64,000 bases of DNA, taken from JANOYY01 sp031418035 (GTDB lineage: Bacteria > Actinomycetota > Acidimicrobiia > Acidimicrobiales > JANYDT01). The stretch lies in NCBI GenBank assembly GCA_031418035.1, contig JANOWU010000287.1, forward strand, positions 12,537 to 76,536, read 5' to 3'. The notes under the pieces are model-generated. The model did not search any database. It was not told where the DNA came from and worked only from the letters and a program-made list of their open reading frames with translations. How positions within the stretch are numbered: position 1 is the first letter of the stretch; each line of letters opens with the position of its first letter. This document shows positions 7,957 through 15,884 of this stretch, in pieces. The translations under genes and the position numbers were made by a program.

Positions 7957-9684
7957 TCAACGAGAAGCGGCGCTGAGCGGTCGCTCTGCCGAAGGGGGCA
8001 GCGATTCGCGAACGAGTGCATCGGCGATCGATTGTTCCGGTCGCATACTGGGGTAGCGATCGCTCGCCGGATCCTCGGGTTGGCGAAGTGCGAGGGGAAC
8101 GGTGTCGTGGTCCACGTACTCGAAGCGGTGACGGTGTCGTGTTCGGGGGCGACTCTCGTCGATCAGTGCTCGCCCCAGCGCCCCGGATGTCCCGTAAGCG
8201 ATTCCGACGCAGATCAGTGCCGCCCAGTCCTGCATACCCAAGTCCGCCCAGGCTTGGACCAGGTAGGCAATGACGATGCACACCGACCACGCCCCTGCCG
8301 CCCGTCGTTGCGGATGAATACTTCGCCGCCGACTACTCACCGCGTAGAAGACTGCGACCACCGGAAGCAAAAAGTACACCGACGGGCCGATCAACCCGTT
8401 GAACGCCCAGAATCCCAGGAAGCTGTTATGGGGCAGGTAGCGGTACTGCGAGAACACGTCCTTGATCTGGTAGGCCACGACATACTCGTTGTACTGATGC
8501 CCAAACCCGTACCCAAAAATTGGCTTGTCCTTGAGCGTCACCAGCAGGTTGAAGTTCTCGATGTCGCGTGTATCGGTGGACACGTCTTTTTTCGTCGAAA
8601 CACTGGCGATTTTGTTGATCGGAAGAAAAATGGGCGACGTCGATTGCGAGGCGAAGCCGACGACCACGTACACAACCACCAACGGCCAGGTCAAGGAGAG
8701 GTACCTGCCGAGCTGTCGCTTCACTGGACGATGGGCCACTGTAACGAGGAAGAGCACCCCGGCCATCAGCGCGACCCATGCGACGCGTCGGTTGTTGAGC
8801 TGGATCGCATGGAGGTAGAACGGCGAAAGAACGAGCATGAGCCGAAAGTCTCGACGGCTTCGGGTTTCGAGCCACGTCGCCAGCAAGATAAACAGGCACG
8901 TCACCCAAACGACGGAGTCGGAATGGGTCGTGACATAGGCACCGCTCGTGTCGGCCCGCAGACCGGCGCCGTACGTCACCCAAAGAGCTTCGGCGACCTT
9001 TACGAGTCCGGCAGCGAAGAGCGCAAATCGCAGCCGACGAATTCCCATGTCCGTCGCGGCCACAGAAACCGCAAGCGCGAACGCCGGCACGAGGAGCGGG
9101 ACTCGGAGTTGCCACAGCGACTGCTGCAAATTGCCGCCGTTGACCAGAATTCCCCAAACCTCAAGACCGACGATCGCCAACACACCAAAGAGACACGCCT
9201 GCGCAAACGGACGAGGCGGTCGCCGGTTCACGCCGACGTCGCGGTCGGAAAGTACGAGGATCGTGGCGGCTCGAAAGACTAGGAGGCCGATCAAGATGTC
9301 GGCGAGTGCGACTTTGGGCGGAAGGTTCTCGTAGAGGAACTTGCCGATGGGGTTCAGGATCCAGTCGACCTTGCCTACCGCAGGCTGGCCTGACGGGTTG
9401 TTGACCGCCAGAAGCAAAAACGCGACCGACGGCAGGACGATCTCGAGTGAAAGTGCAAACGCCGCCCATCCCAGTGCCACGATGACGGTCGGAACCACCA
9501 GAAACGTGGGGCCACCGAACACCGCCGCGACCAGCGTGACGAACAGCAGAGCGGGAATGACGACGCGACTCGACGACTTTGAGAAGAGCTCTCGATTCGA
9601 GGCTCGGCGCACCTTTGCGTCTCGCGTCGCGTGTCTGGAGAACACCGCACCATCATCGGACACGACGAAGCGCTCTGTCGTCAT
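7957..9684 (-). CDS. O-antigen ligase/polymerase-like membrane protein
   Basis: A 575-residue polytopic membrane protein with about twelve hydrophobic segments, including VVIPALLFVTLVAAVFG near the start. A long periplasmic-type loop near the middle ends in NFNLLVTLKDKPIFGYGFGHQYNEY and then YLPHNSFLGFWAFNGLIG. This GxGxG...HNSxL pattern is the Wzy_C/RfaL ligase signature, and its His is part of the conserved catalytic region. The role would be to polymerise or transfer assembled polysaccharide outside the membrane. The soluble tail after residue 500 is arginine- and proline-rich. The start at 9682-9684 is set by an ATGA overlap with the 56-residue membrane protein gene upstream. The activity (Wzy or WaaL) cannot be separated by sequence alone. 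Confidence 0.87.
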   Translation of the reverse strand: MTTERFVVSDDGAVFSRHATRDAKVRRASNRELFSKSSSRVVIPALLFVTLVAAVFGGPTFLVVPTVIVALGWAAFALSLEIVLPSVAFLLLAVNNPSGQPAVGKVDWILNPIGKFLYENLPPKVALADILIGLLVFRAATILVLSDRDVGVNRRPPRPFAQACLFGVLAIVGLEVWGILVNGGNLQQSLWQLRVPLLVPAFALAVSVAATDMGIRRLRFALFAAGLVKVAEALWVTYGAGLRADTSGAYVTTHSDSVVWVTCLFILLATWLETRSRRDFRLMLVLSPFYLHAIQLNNRRVAWVALMAGVLFLVTVAHRPVKRQLGRYLSLTWPLVVVYVVVGFASQSTSPIFLPINKIASVSTKKDVSTDTRDIENFNLLVTLKDKPIFGYGFGHQYNEYVVAYQIKDVFSQYRYLPHNSFLGFWAFNGLIGPSVYFLLPVVAVFYAVSSRRRSIHPQRRAAGAWSVCIVIAYLVQAWADLGMQDWAALICVGIAYGTSGALGRALIDESRPRTRHRHRFEYVDHDTVPLALRQPEDPASDRYPSMRPEQSIADALVRESLPPSAERPLSAASR

Positions 9685-9851
9685 GACACTCTCGGAATGA
9701 CGAATCGTAGGCACCCGTAGTACACAACACATGCGATCAGGTAGAACGAGACCGCTCGCCGCGGACCATGTGCGGCACGCCCTTTTGACAACCGTGTCGG
9801 CAAGACGACGATTGCGATCATCAGGGACAGAAACAGAAACTTCCCGGTCAT
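9681..9851 (-). CDS. Small membrane protein (56 aa) coupled to the ligase gene
   Basis: A 56-residue open frame. It starts at an ATG (9849-9851) and ends in a TGA whose first two bases are shared with the ligase start codon (ATGA). The product begins MTGKFLFLSLMIAIVVLPTR, a first hydrophobic helix. A basic loop (RLSKGRAAHGPRR) and a second helix (VSFYLIACVVYYGCLRFVI) follow. The positive loop between two helices predicts a hairpin with both ends outside. Translational coupling, membrane character and the exact overlap make it very likely real. It may be a partner or assembly factor of the ligase, or a split-off first hairpin of it (both inference). No family is recognised. Confidence 0.72.
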   Translation of the reverse strand: MTGKFLFLSLMIAIVVLPTRLSKGRAAHGPRRAVSFYLIACVVYYGCLRFVIPRVS

Positions 9852-9970
9852 GTTGCGTGGCGCATGTGCTCAGAGTGCTTGATCATCGTTGGGGCTCCGT
9901 AACAGTCTGTCGCGAATCGCCTGGTTTGTGCTTCGGCCCCTCGTTCTCCCCACTTGAGCCAGCGGCGCCA

Positions 9971-10042
9971 GGTGCTCGACGTGAACGACGTGCCCGAAGT
10001 GCCCGAAGTGCCCGAAGTGCCCGACGTGCCCGACGTGCTCGA
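9971..10042. repeat. Eight tandem copies of a 9-bp unit in the gap before the SGNH esterase
   Basis: The 9-base unit (consensus CGTGCCCGA) occurs eight times in a row; the four central copies are nearly identical and the outer ones drift. The 286-base gap 9852-10137 has no confident gene. On the minus strand the repeat is open in two frames. One gives a His-Val/Phe-Gly run ending at 9870. The other gives a Gly-Thr-Ser run whose stop at 9848 overlaps the start of the 56-residue gene. Because the unit is a multiple of three, copy changes would not break either frame. Confidence 0.85.
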
Positions 10043-10137
10043 CGTCGGATGGGCCCTGTCCGTGCGCCAACAGGTCTTTCGGATCAATTTCCGGGGCATC
10101 GGCGCAATCCCTCCATGACGCCCGTTACCCTGGCTCG

Positions 10138-11001
10138 ATGGCCACCTTCTTCCCCCGATCTGGCGTCGTGCGCCGTCGGGTCCTACGTGCCGTCCTGGCG
10201 TTGGGGTTGCTCAGTCTGACGTACACCCTTTCCTTGGCGGCGACGAAGATCACGAAGAACGCACGTCCCAAGCCGCCGGTACTCGTGAACGCTGCCGTTG
10301 CGCCGGAGCCCGCAACCACGAACGCATCGCGTTCGTGTACCAAAGTCCGCATCATGCCCCTCGGCGATTCGCTGACCGCGTTTCCCGATTCCTATCGTGG
10401 GCCGCTCTTCCGCAATCTCGTCGAGCGGAAGGTCGACGTCGACTTCGTCGGGTCGGTGAGCTGGGGACCCGCCATCGGCGGCGACGTCGACGGCGAAGGC
10501 CACGGGGGCTTCACCATCGGTCCAGACGATCGCGTCGATGACCAAGGGGGCAAGTCCAACCTGTTCGACAACGTCGACCGATGGATTCCGGCTGCCAAGC
10601 CCGAGATCATCCTGCTGACAATAGGCACCAACGACATGGCGGGTGGCGGCACGTGGGTGAGCCAGGCTCCCGGAAAGTTGACGGCACTCGTCAAGAAGAT
10701 TCAGGGCCTGGCCCCGGATGCGGTCATCGTGGTCGGCGATATTCCACCGTCGACCTACGACCCGACGTCGACGAACGTGAACAACGACGTCAACGCGGCC
10801 GCACGGGCCCTCGGCAGCGCGTCCCCGAACGATACGGTGATCTATGGAGACACCGCGAAACGGCTCCTCAAAACAGGTTTCCAGGCGTCAAAGGACACCG
10901 TGGACGGGATTCACTTTTCCCCCTCGGGCGGCGAGATGTTCGCAACAGCCTGGCAACCAGCGGTCGACGAGGCACTACGGCTTACAGGACGAAACTGCTA
11001 A
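10138..11001 (+). CDS. Secreted SGNH/GDSL hydrolase (CE3, acetylxylan-esterase-like)
   Basis: A 287-residue exported esterase. The N-terminus has an arginine cluster and a hydrophobic helix (VLRAVLALGLLSLTYTLSLA, 15-34), a signal peptide or anchor, followed by an Ala/Pro linker. The SGNH blocks are in order: PLGDSLT with Ser78, GHGGFT near 121-126, TIGTNDM with Asn165, and DGIHFS with Asp256 and His259. The VDFVGS stretch near 100-106 is typical of the XynB-like subgroup that removes acetyl groups from polysaccharides. In this locus it could trim O-acetyl groups placed by the two acyltransferases (inference). Only four bases separate it from the convergent dnaE stop. No clear ribosome binding site precedes the ATG. 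Confidence 0.87.
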   Translation: MATFFPRSGVVRRRVLRAVLALGLLSLTYTLSLAATKITKNARPKPPVLVNAAVAPEPATTNASRSCTKVRIMPLGDSLTAFPDSYRGPLFRNLVERKVDVDFVGSVSWGPAIGGDVDGEGHGGFTIGPDDRVDDQGGKSNLFDNVDRWIPAAKPEIILLTIGTNDMAGGGTWVSQAPGKLTALVKKIQGLAPDAVIVVGDIPPSTYDPTSTNVNNDVNAAARALGSASPNDTVIYGDTAKRLLKTGFQASKDTVDGIHFSPSGGEMFATAWQPAVDEALRLTGRNC

Positions 11002-11005
11002 CGAT

Positions 11006-14000
11006 TCACGCCACGACGGCATCGGGTCCGAGGAGGACCCGAATTTCGGAGAGCAGACGCGTCGACGCTTCGACATTGAACTCATTCGAGAGACGCAAGA
11101 CCTGACGGCCAAAGTGAATGAACACCTCTGAGTCGCCAGGATAGGTCCGAAGAATCTCGCGAAGTTCGTTGAGAATTTCCGGACGGATGCCTCGTTCGGG
11201 CAGTTGGATTCGAATCGGCGGACCGCCACCGTCGATGTTGATCTCCAAGCGCTTGATGTCCATGGCGATCAGCTTCGGGAGGTCGTCGCGATCATCGATG
11301 CGCGCCCGGATCAGCACCAGGGCGTCGTCGGTGATCATGTAACCGATCTCGCTCATCGTTTTCGGGAACACCATCACTTCGATGGCCGACTCCAGATCTT
11401 CGAGTGTGAACACGGCCATCAGCTCACCCTTCTTCGTGTACTTCTTGGTAAGCGCGGTTATCACACCCCCGACCGTCTTCGTGGGGGCGCCATCGCGCCC
11501 TCCCCCGTCGCTCTTCGGGAGCGAACCTTCGCGAAGTTCACGGATGGAACAGTCGGCGGCGCGGCGCAGCGCGGCTTGAGCCCCGAGTAGCGGATGATCG
11601 CTCACATAGAGGCCCAACATCTCCTTCTCGAAACGAAGACGTTCCTCCTTCGGCCACTCCGCACCGGCCGGAGACGCCGAGATTGCCGCCAACTTGCGTT
11701 CAGCGTCGGCCCGTCGACTCCCGTCCATTGCCCCCGACCCCGCCGCCGAATCGGAGGCCGACAACATGTCGAACATCGAAATCTGTGGGTTGTTACGGTC
11801 TCGATAGTCCTGTACGGCCAAGTCGACGATTTCTTCGTGGACCACCATGAGGGATCGGCGGGTGTGACCGAGCGAATCGAATCCACCACCTTTGATGAGC
11901 GACTCGATCGCGCGCTTGTTCAGGACACTCGGCTCGACACGGAAGCAAAAGTCGAGAAAGTCTGTGTACGAACCATTCGCTTCTCGCTCGGCGATGATCG
12001 GGCGAACGATTCCTTCGCCAACGTTTCGCACGGCCGCCATGCCGAACAGGATGAGTGGGTTGTCATCGCGAATGGTCGTGGCAAAGTCGCTCAACGACGA
12101 ATTCACGTCGGGAACACTCACCGAGATATTGGAGTTGCGGGCCTCAGCGAGATACACCGCCGTTTTGTCTTTGTCGTCGCGCGAACTCGTGAGAAGGGCG
12201 GCGAGGTACTCGGCCGGATAGTTCGCTTTCAGGTAGGCGGTCTGGTAGCTGATGAAACCGTAGCCGTAGCTATGGCTCTTGTTGAAGGCGTAGTCGGCGA
12301 ATGGCTCGATGATGTCGAAGATCTTCTTGCCGAGCGCTCGCCCGTATCCCGTACGTTCGCACCCGTCTTCGAAGCTCTGACGCTCCTTCGCCATAACCTC
12401 GCGAATCTTCTTGCCCGCCGCTTTGCGAAGGTTGTCGGCTTGTTCGAGCGAGTACCCGGCGAACTTCTGGGCAACGCGCATCATCGACTCTTGATAGATC
12501 ATCAAGCCATACGTGTCCTTCAGAACCTCCTCGGCGTCGGGATGGAAGTACGTGAGGGGCTTTCGTCCATTCTTCACATCGGCGAAGTCGTTGTGCATGT
12601 TGGCCGCCATCGGGCCGGGACGGTAGAGGGCAACGAGTGCAGCAATGTCACCGAACACCGTGGGTTCGAGCGAACGCATGAGGGCGCGCATCGGCCCACC
12701 TTCGAGCTGGAACACCCCAATCGACTCGCCACGCTTGAGCATCTCGTAGGTCTTCGTGTCCTCGAGGTCGACGTTGTCGATATCCAGTTGCAAGCCGGTC
12801 GACTGCTCGATCAGCTCCAGGGCACGGTCGATCACGCTCAGGTTGCGCAAGCCCAGGAAGTCCATCTTCAGGAGCCCGAGTTCTTCGACGCCGTGCATTT
12901 CGTACTGTGTCACGATCGGCGCGTCGTGGATGCTTCCGCCCGGTTCCGGCTTTCGCTGGATCGGCAGGTATTCGGTCAACGCTTCCCGTGTGATCACGAC
13001 GGCGGCGGCGTGGATACCGTCTTGTCGTCGGAGTCCCTCGAGTCCTTTCGCAACGTCGACCACCTGCCGGACATCGGGGTCGGACTCATACATCGAGCGG
13101 AGGTCGGCGGCCATCTTGTATCCGTCTTCGTACTTCGGGTACGGCGATAAGCACGCATACAAAGGCGTATCGCGACCCATGACCAGGGGCGGCATGGCCT
13201 TCGCCACTCGATCACCCAGACCGTACGGATACCCGAGAACGCGCGCCGCATCGCGGACTGCCGCTCGCGCCTTGATGGTCGAGAACGTGACGATCTGGGC
13301 GACGTGATCCCACCCGTACTTTTTCGACGCGTATTCGATCATGCGCGACCGATACCGATCGTCGAAGTCCATGTCGATATCGGGCATCTGCTTACGGCCC
13401 GGATTCAGGAATCGTTCGAACAAGAGGTCGTAGCGGATCGGGTCCAGATCGACTATTCGCAGGCAATAGCTCACTGCCGACCCTGCGGCGCTGCCTCGTC
13501 CGGGGCCGACCCGAATCCGTTCTTCGCGGGCGAATCGGATGAGATCCCAGACGACGAGAAAGTAGGCATTGAAGCCCATGTTGTCGATGACGCCCAACTC
13601 GAAATCGATACGTTCCCGTATCTGCTCGGTGATCTCGTGATACCGCTCTCGCGCGCCGTTGTAGACCAGATGGCGCAGGTAGTCACGGTCGTTGTCGAAG
13701 CCCTGAGGAAGCGGGAAGTCTGGCAACTCTGTTCGCCCGAACTCGATTTCGACCTGAGCTCGTTCGGCGATCCACAGCGTGTTATCGCACGCCGACTCCC
13801 AATGCCGGAACAGGTGCCGCATTTCGGCTGCCGATTTCAGATAGTGCTGATCGCCTTCGAATTTGAAGCGCTTCGGATCACTGATCAGTGCACCCGTCTG
13901 TACACATAGCAATGCGTCGTGGGCGACATGGTCTTCACGATTCGTGTAGTGACTGTCGTTCGTGGCCAGGAGCGGCGCTTTCAGTTTTCGAGCAATCTCG

Positions 14001-14608
14001 ATGAGCTGGGGGTTCGTTTCATGTTGGGCGGCAATGCCGTGATCTTGGATCTCGACGAACAAGTTGTCGCGCCCGAAGATGTCTTGCAGACGAGCCGCCT
14101 TCGCCAAGGCACCCTTTTCGTCGCCTTTCAAGAGGGCCTGCAGCACCTGACCGCCCAGACATCCCGTCGTCGCAATGATCCCCTCGTGGAGCTCCTCGAG
14201 AAGCTCCCAGTCGAGGCGTGGCTTGTAGTAGTACCCCTCGAGGTACGCCCGCGACGAGAGCTTCATCAGGTTGCGGTATCCCTGGGTCGATTCGGCAAGA
14301 AGGATCAGGTGGTAATAGAGCTTGTCCCCCTCCCCCTGGTCACCGTCGTCGAGTCGACCGCGTCGCACCGGACGCTCCGAGCGCGATTCCCCCGCCATGT
14401 ATGCCTCGGTGCCGATGATCGGCTTGATGCCGAGCTTGTTGGCTGCCTTGTAGAAGTCCAGCACCCCGTACATGTTCCCGTGGTCGGTTATCCCGATCGC
14501 CGGCTGTCCGTCGGCGCGGGCGGCCGTAATGACCTCGTCAATGCGCGCTGCACCGTCGAGCATCGAATACTCGGTGTGCAGGTGCAGATGGGTGAACGAG
14601 GAAGGCAT
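11006..14608 (-). CDS. dnaE: DNA polymerase III alpha subunit
   Basis: Replicative polymerase catalytic subunit of 1200 residues, normal for actinobacterial DnaE1. The N-terminal PHP domain (about 5-215) keeps the metal-binding pattern HLHLHTEYS, TDHGN and TNDSH, so it may be an active proofreading exonuclease, as shown for mycobacterial DnaE1. The palm contains GPGRGSAAGS (368-377) and the catalytic PDIDMDF (409-415). A helix-hairpin-helix region and an OB fold (VGGVITALTKKYTKKG onward) follow, then a C-terminal tail with IHFGRQVLRLS. The first ATG fits the family start. It is convergent with the SGNH esterase and follows the bpa gene by 113 bases on the same strand. Confidence 0.98.
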   Translation of the reverse strand: MPSSFTHLHLHTEYSMLDGAARIDEVITAARADGQPAIGITDHGNMYGVLDFYKAANKLGIKPIIGTEAYMAGESRSERPVRRGRLDDGDQGEGDKLYYHLILLAESTQGYRNLMKLSSRAYLEGYYYKPRLDWELLEELHEGIIATTGCLGGQVLQALLKGDEKGALAKAARLQDIFGRDNLFVEIQDHGIAAQHETNPQLIEIARKLKAPLLATNDSHYTNREDHVAHDALLCVQTGALISDPKRFKFEGDQHYLKSAAEMRHLFRHWESACDNTLWIAERAQVEIEFGRTELPDFPLPQGFDNDRDYLRHLVYNGARERYHEITEQIRERIDFELGVIDNMGFNAYFLVVWDLIRFAREERIRVGPGRGSAAGSAVSYCLRIVDLDPIRYDLLFERFLNPGRKQMPDIDMDFDDRYRSRMIEYASKKYGWDHVAQIVTFSTIKARAAVRDAARVLGYPYGLGDRVAKAMPPLVMGRDTPLYACLSPYPKYEDGYKMAADLRSMYESDPDVRQVVDVAKGLEGLRRQDGIHAAAVVITREALTEYLPIQRKPEPGGSIHDAPIVTQYEMHGVEELGLLKMDFLGLRNLSVIDRALELIEQSTGLQLDIDNVDLEDTKTYEMLKRGESIGVFQLEGGPMRALMRSLEPTVFGDIAALVALYRPGPMAANMHNDFADVKNGRKPLTYFHPDAEEVLKDTYGLMIYQESMMRVAQKFAGYSLEQADNLRKAAGKKIREVMAKERQSFEDGCERTGYGRALGKKIFDIIEPFADYAFNKSHSYGYGFISYQTAYLKANYPAEYLAALLTSSRDDKDKTAVYLAEARNSNISVSVPDVNSSLSDFATTIRDDNPLILFGMAAVRNVGEGIVRPIIAEREANGSYTDFLDFCFRVEPSVLNKRAIESLIKGGGFDSLGHTRRSLMVVHEEIVDLAVQDYRDRNNPQISMFDMLSASDSAAGSGAMDGSRRADAERKLAAISASPAGAEWPKEERLRFEKEMLGLYVSDHPLLGAQAALRRAADCSIRELREGSLPKSDGGGRDGAPTKTVGGVITALTKKYTKKGELMAVFTLEDLESAIEVMVFPKTMSEIGYMITDDALVLIRARIDDRDDLPKLIAMDIKRLEINIDGGGPPIRIQLPERGIRPEILNELREILRTYPGDSEVFIHFGRQVLRLSNEFNVEASTRLLSEIRVLLGPDAVVA

Positions 14609-14721
14609 CAGAGTCGTTGGAGGGAAAACACGTCGGTGTAATTCACGAAACTACTGCCCCGCGTGCCCTGTCACGCAACGACGAGAGGCCTTTGCTGGGG
14701 GAAAGCCCGTCGGACTCACCG

Positions 14722-15273
14722 TCAGAGGTACGTTCCGCCTCCCGCGACGCGACCTTGGGCGCCTGGGGACCCAGCATCGGGCGGCATCATTCCCGGCGGC
14801 AGACCACGCTGGTCGCCTCCGCCTCGCATTTGTTGCAGCTGAGCTTGCGCCGCCATTTGCTGGGCGAACAACGTGGCCTGAATGCCGTGGAACAACCCTT
14901 CGAGCCACCCAACGAGTTGGGCCTGAGCGATGCGAAGTTCGGAGTCACTGGGTACTTCCCCGTCAGCGAAAGGGAGGGCGAGCGAACGCAACTCCTGGGC
15001 CAGGTCCGAGGACAGCGCCGAGGAAAGCTCGGCCACGGACCGATCAAACACATCGCGGAGGCGAGCCCGGGACTTCTCGTCGAGCGGGGCCTGTCGGACC
15101 TCCTCCAACAGTTGCTTGATCATCGACCCGATGCGCATCACCTTGCCGGGTTCGGACACGGTTTCTTGCTGAGGTTCAGAGGATTCGGTCGAAAGCGCCG
15201 GTGCGGTGTCGACGAGTTCGACGGCATCAGCGGGAATTGACTCTCGTGCGGATTCAGGAGACATGGTCTCCAT
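14722..15273 (-). CDS. bpa: Bacterial proteasome activator (Bpa/PafE)
   Basis: ATP-independent activator that docks on the 20S proteasome and opens its gate, an actinobacterial system. The family core is very clear: VMRIGSMIKQLLEEVRQAPL, a long helix bundle (DVFDRSVAELSSAL), LRIAQAQLVGWLEGLFHGIQ and LFAQQMAAQAQLQQMR. The Gly/Pro-rich tail ends in GGGTYL, matching the C-terminal GQYL-type motif that inserts into proteasome pockets. Length is 183 residues with the ATG at 15271-15273; ATGs at 15264 and 15318 are alternatives. The proteasome genes themselves are not in this window. It is divergent from the Rrf2 regulator. Confidence 0.93.
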   Translation of the reverse strand: METMSPESARESIPADAVELVDTAPALSTESSEPQQETVSEPGKVMRIGSMIKQLLEEVRQAPLDEKSRARLRDVFDRSVAELSSALSSDLAQELRSLALPFADGEVPSDSELRIAQAQLVGWLEGLFHGIQATLFAQQMAAQAQLQQMRGGGDQRGLPPGMMPPDAGSPGAQGRVAGGGTYL

Positions 15274-15368
15274 TCTCTCCCGAATCGTTGGCTCCGGTGC
15301 ACCTTCGGTTCGAGGCACGTGATGGCGGGCTCCCCCGGTGAACGCGTCGGGCCGGTAGGCTGGCTTTC

Positions 15369-15824
15369 ATGCGCGTTTCGACGAGAGGGGATTATGCCTG
15401 CCGAGCGCTCCTTTCGATGGCGCTGCACGTCGAAGACTCCCCCACGCAATCGGTGCGTGATATCGCACTGCGAACCGGGCTACCGCAGCCCTACCTGGAG
15501 CAGATTCTTCTGGCGTTGAAAGGCGCGGGCTTGGTGCGTTCCAAGCGCGGTGTCGGCGGGGGGTACGTTCTGGCGCGCAACGTCGAAGAGGTCACACTTG
15601 CCGAAATCGTCAGTGCGGTCGATGGCCCTATCCAACTTGGCGATTTTGGTCTGCCACACAAAGACGGCGCCTGCGACCACGAGGGACAATGCGTCCTTCT
15701 CGCAGTTTGGAACGACGTCGGCGAACACATGCGCATGCATCTCCAGGCCCACACGCTCGCAGACATGGTTCTGCGGGCGAAGGGTCTACCGACGCCCCCG
15801 CCTGCAGTGGCCCATCACCACTGA
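15369..15824 (+). CDS. Rrf2-family transcriptional regulator with two cysteines
   Basis: A 151-residue DNA-binding protein. The N-terminus MRVSTRGDYACRALLSMA and the winged helix (VRDIALRTGLPQPYLEQIL, then SKRGVGGGYVLAR at 58-70) are typical of the IscR/NsrR/CymR family. In iron-sulfur members three cysteines plus a histidine hold the cluster. Here only Cys102 and Cys108 are present. They align with the second and third IscR cysteines, the first is missing, and the CLTH histidine is Leu. It may bind a cluster through other ligands, use a thiol switch, or lack a cluster. It is divergent from bpa across about 95 bases, so it could regulate bpa or itself (inference). Confidence 0.92.
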   Translation: MRVSTRGDYACRALLSMALHVEDSPTQSVRDIALRTGLPQPYLEQILLALKGAGLVRSKRGVGGGYVLARNVEEVTLAEIVSAVDGPIQLGDFGLPHKDGACDHEGQCVLLAVWNDVGEHMRMHLQAHTLADMVLRAKGLPTPPPAVAHHH

Positions 15825-15857
15825 ACCACTCGTTCTGCGCACTCAGGCGCTTCTTCG

Positions 15858-15874
15858 TCGAAGTTCGACTTCGA
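15858..15874. terminator. Candidate bidirectional hairpin between Rrf2 and rluD genes
   Basis: A perfect 7-bp inverted repeat (TCGAAGT and ACTTCGA around a TCG loop) sits in the 60-base gap between convergent genes. No T tract follows on either strand, so function as a terminator is only suggested by position. Confidence 0.35.
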
Positions 15875-15884
15875 ATCGACGTTC

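Noticed and set aside
8032..9282. 416-codon plus-strand open frame antisense to the O-antigen-ligase-like gene
   Set aside because: The translation is rich in Arg, Gln and His with no recognisable domain, while the minus strand has an excellent membrane-protein pattern.
9971..10042. Tandem repeats as a CRISPR array
   Set aside because: Units are 9 bases with no spacers, so it is a simple tandem repeat.
11594..13150. 518-codon plus-strand open frame antisense to dnaE
   Set aside because: It lies fully inside dnaE, translates to Arg/His/Val-rich sequence without any family motif, and is expected from high GC on the opposite strand.
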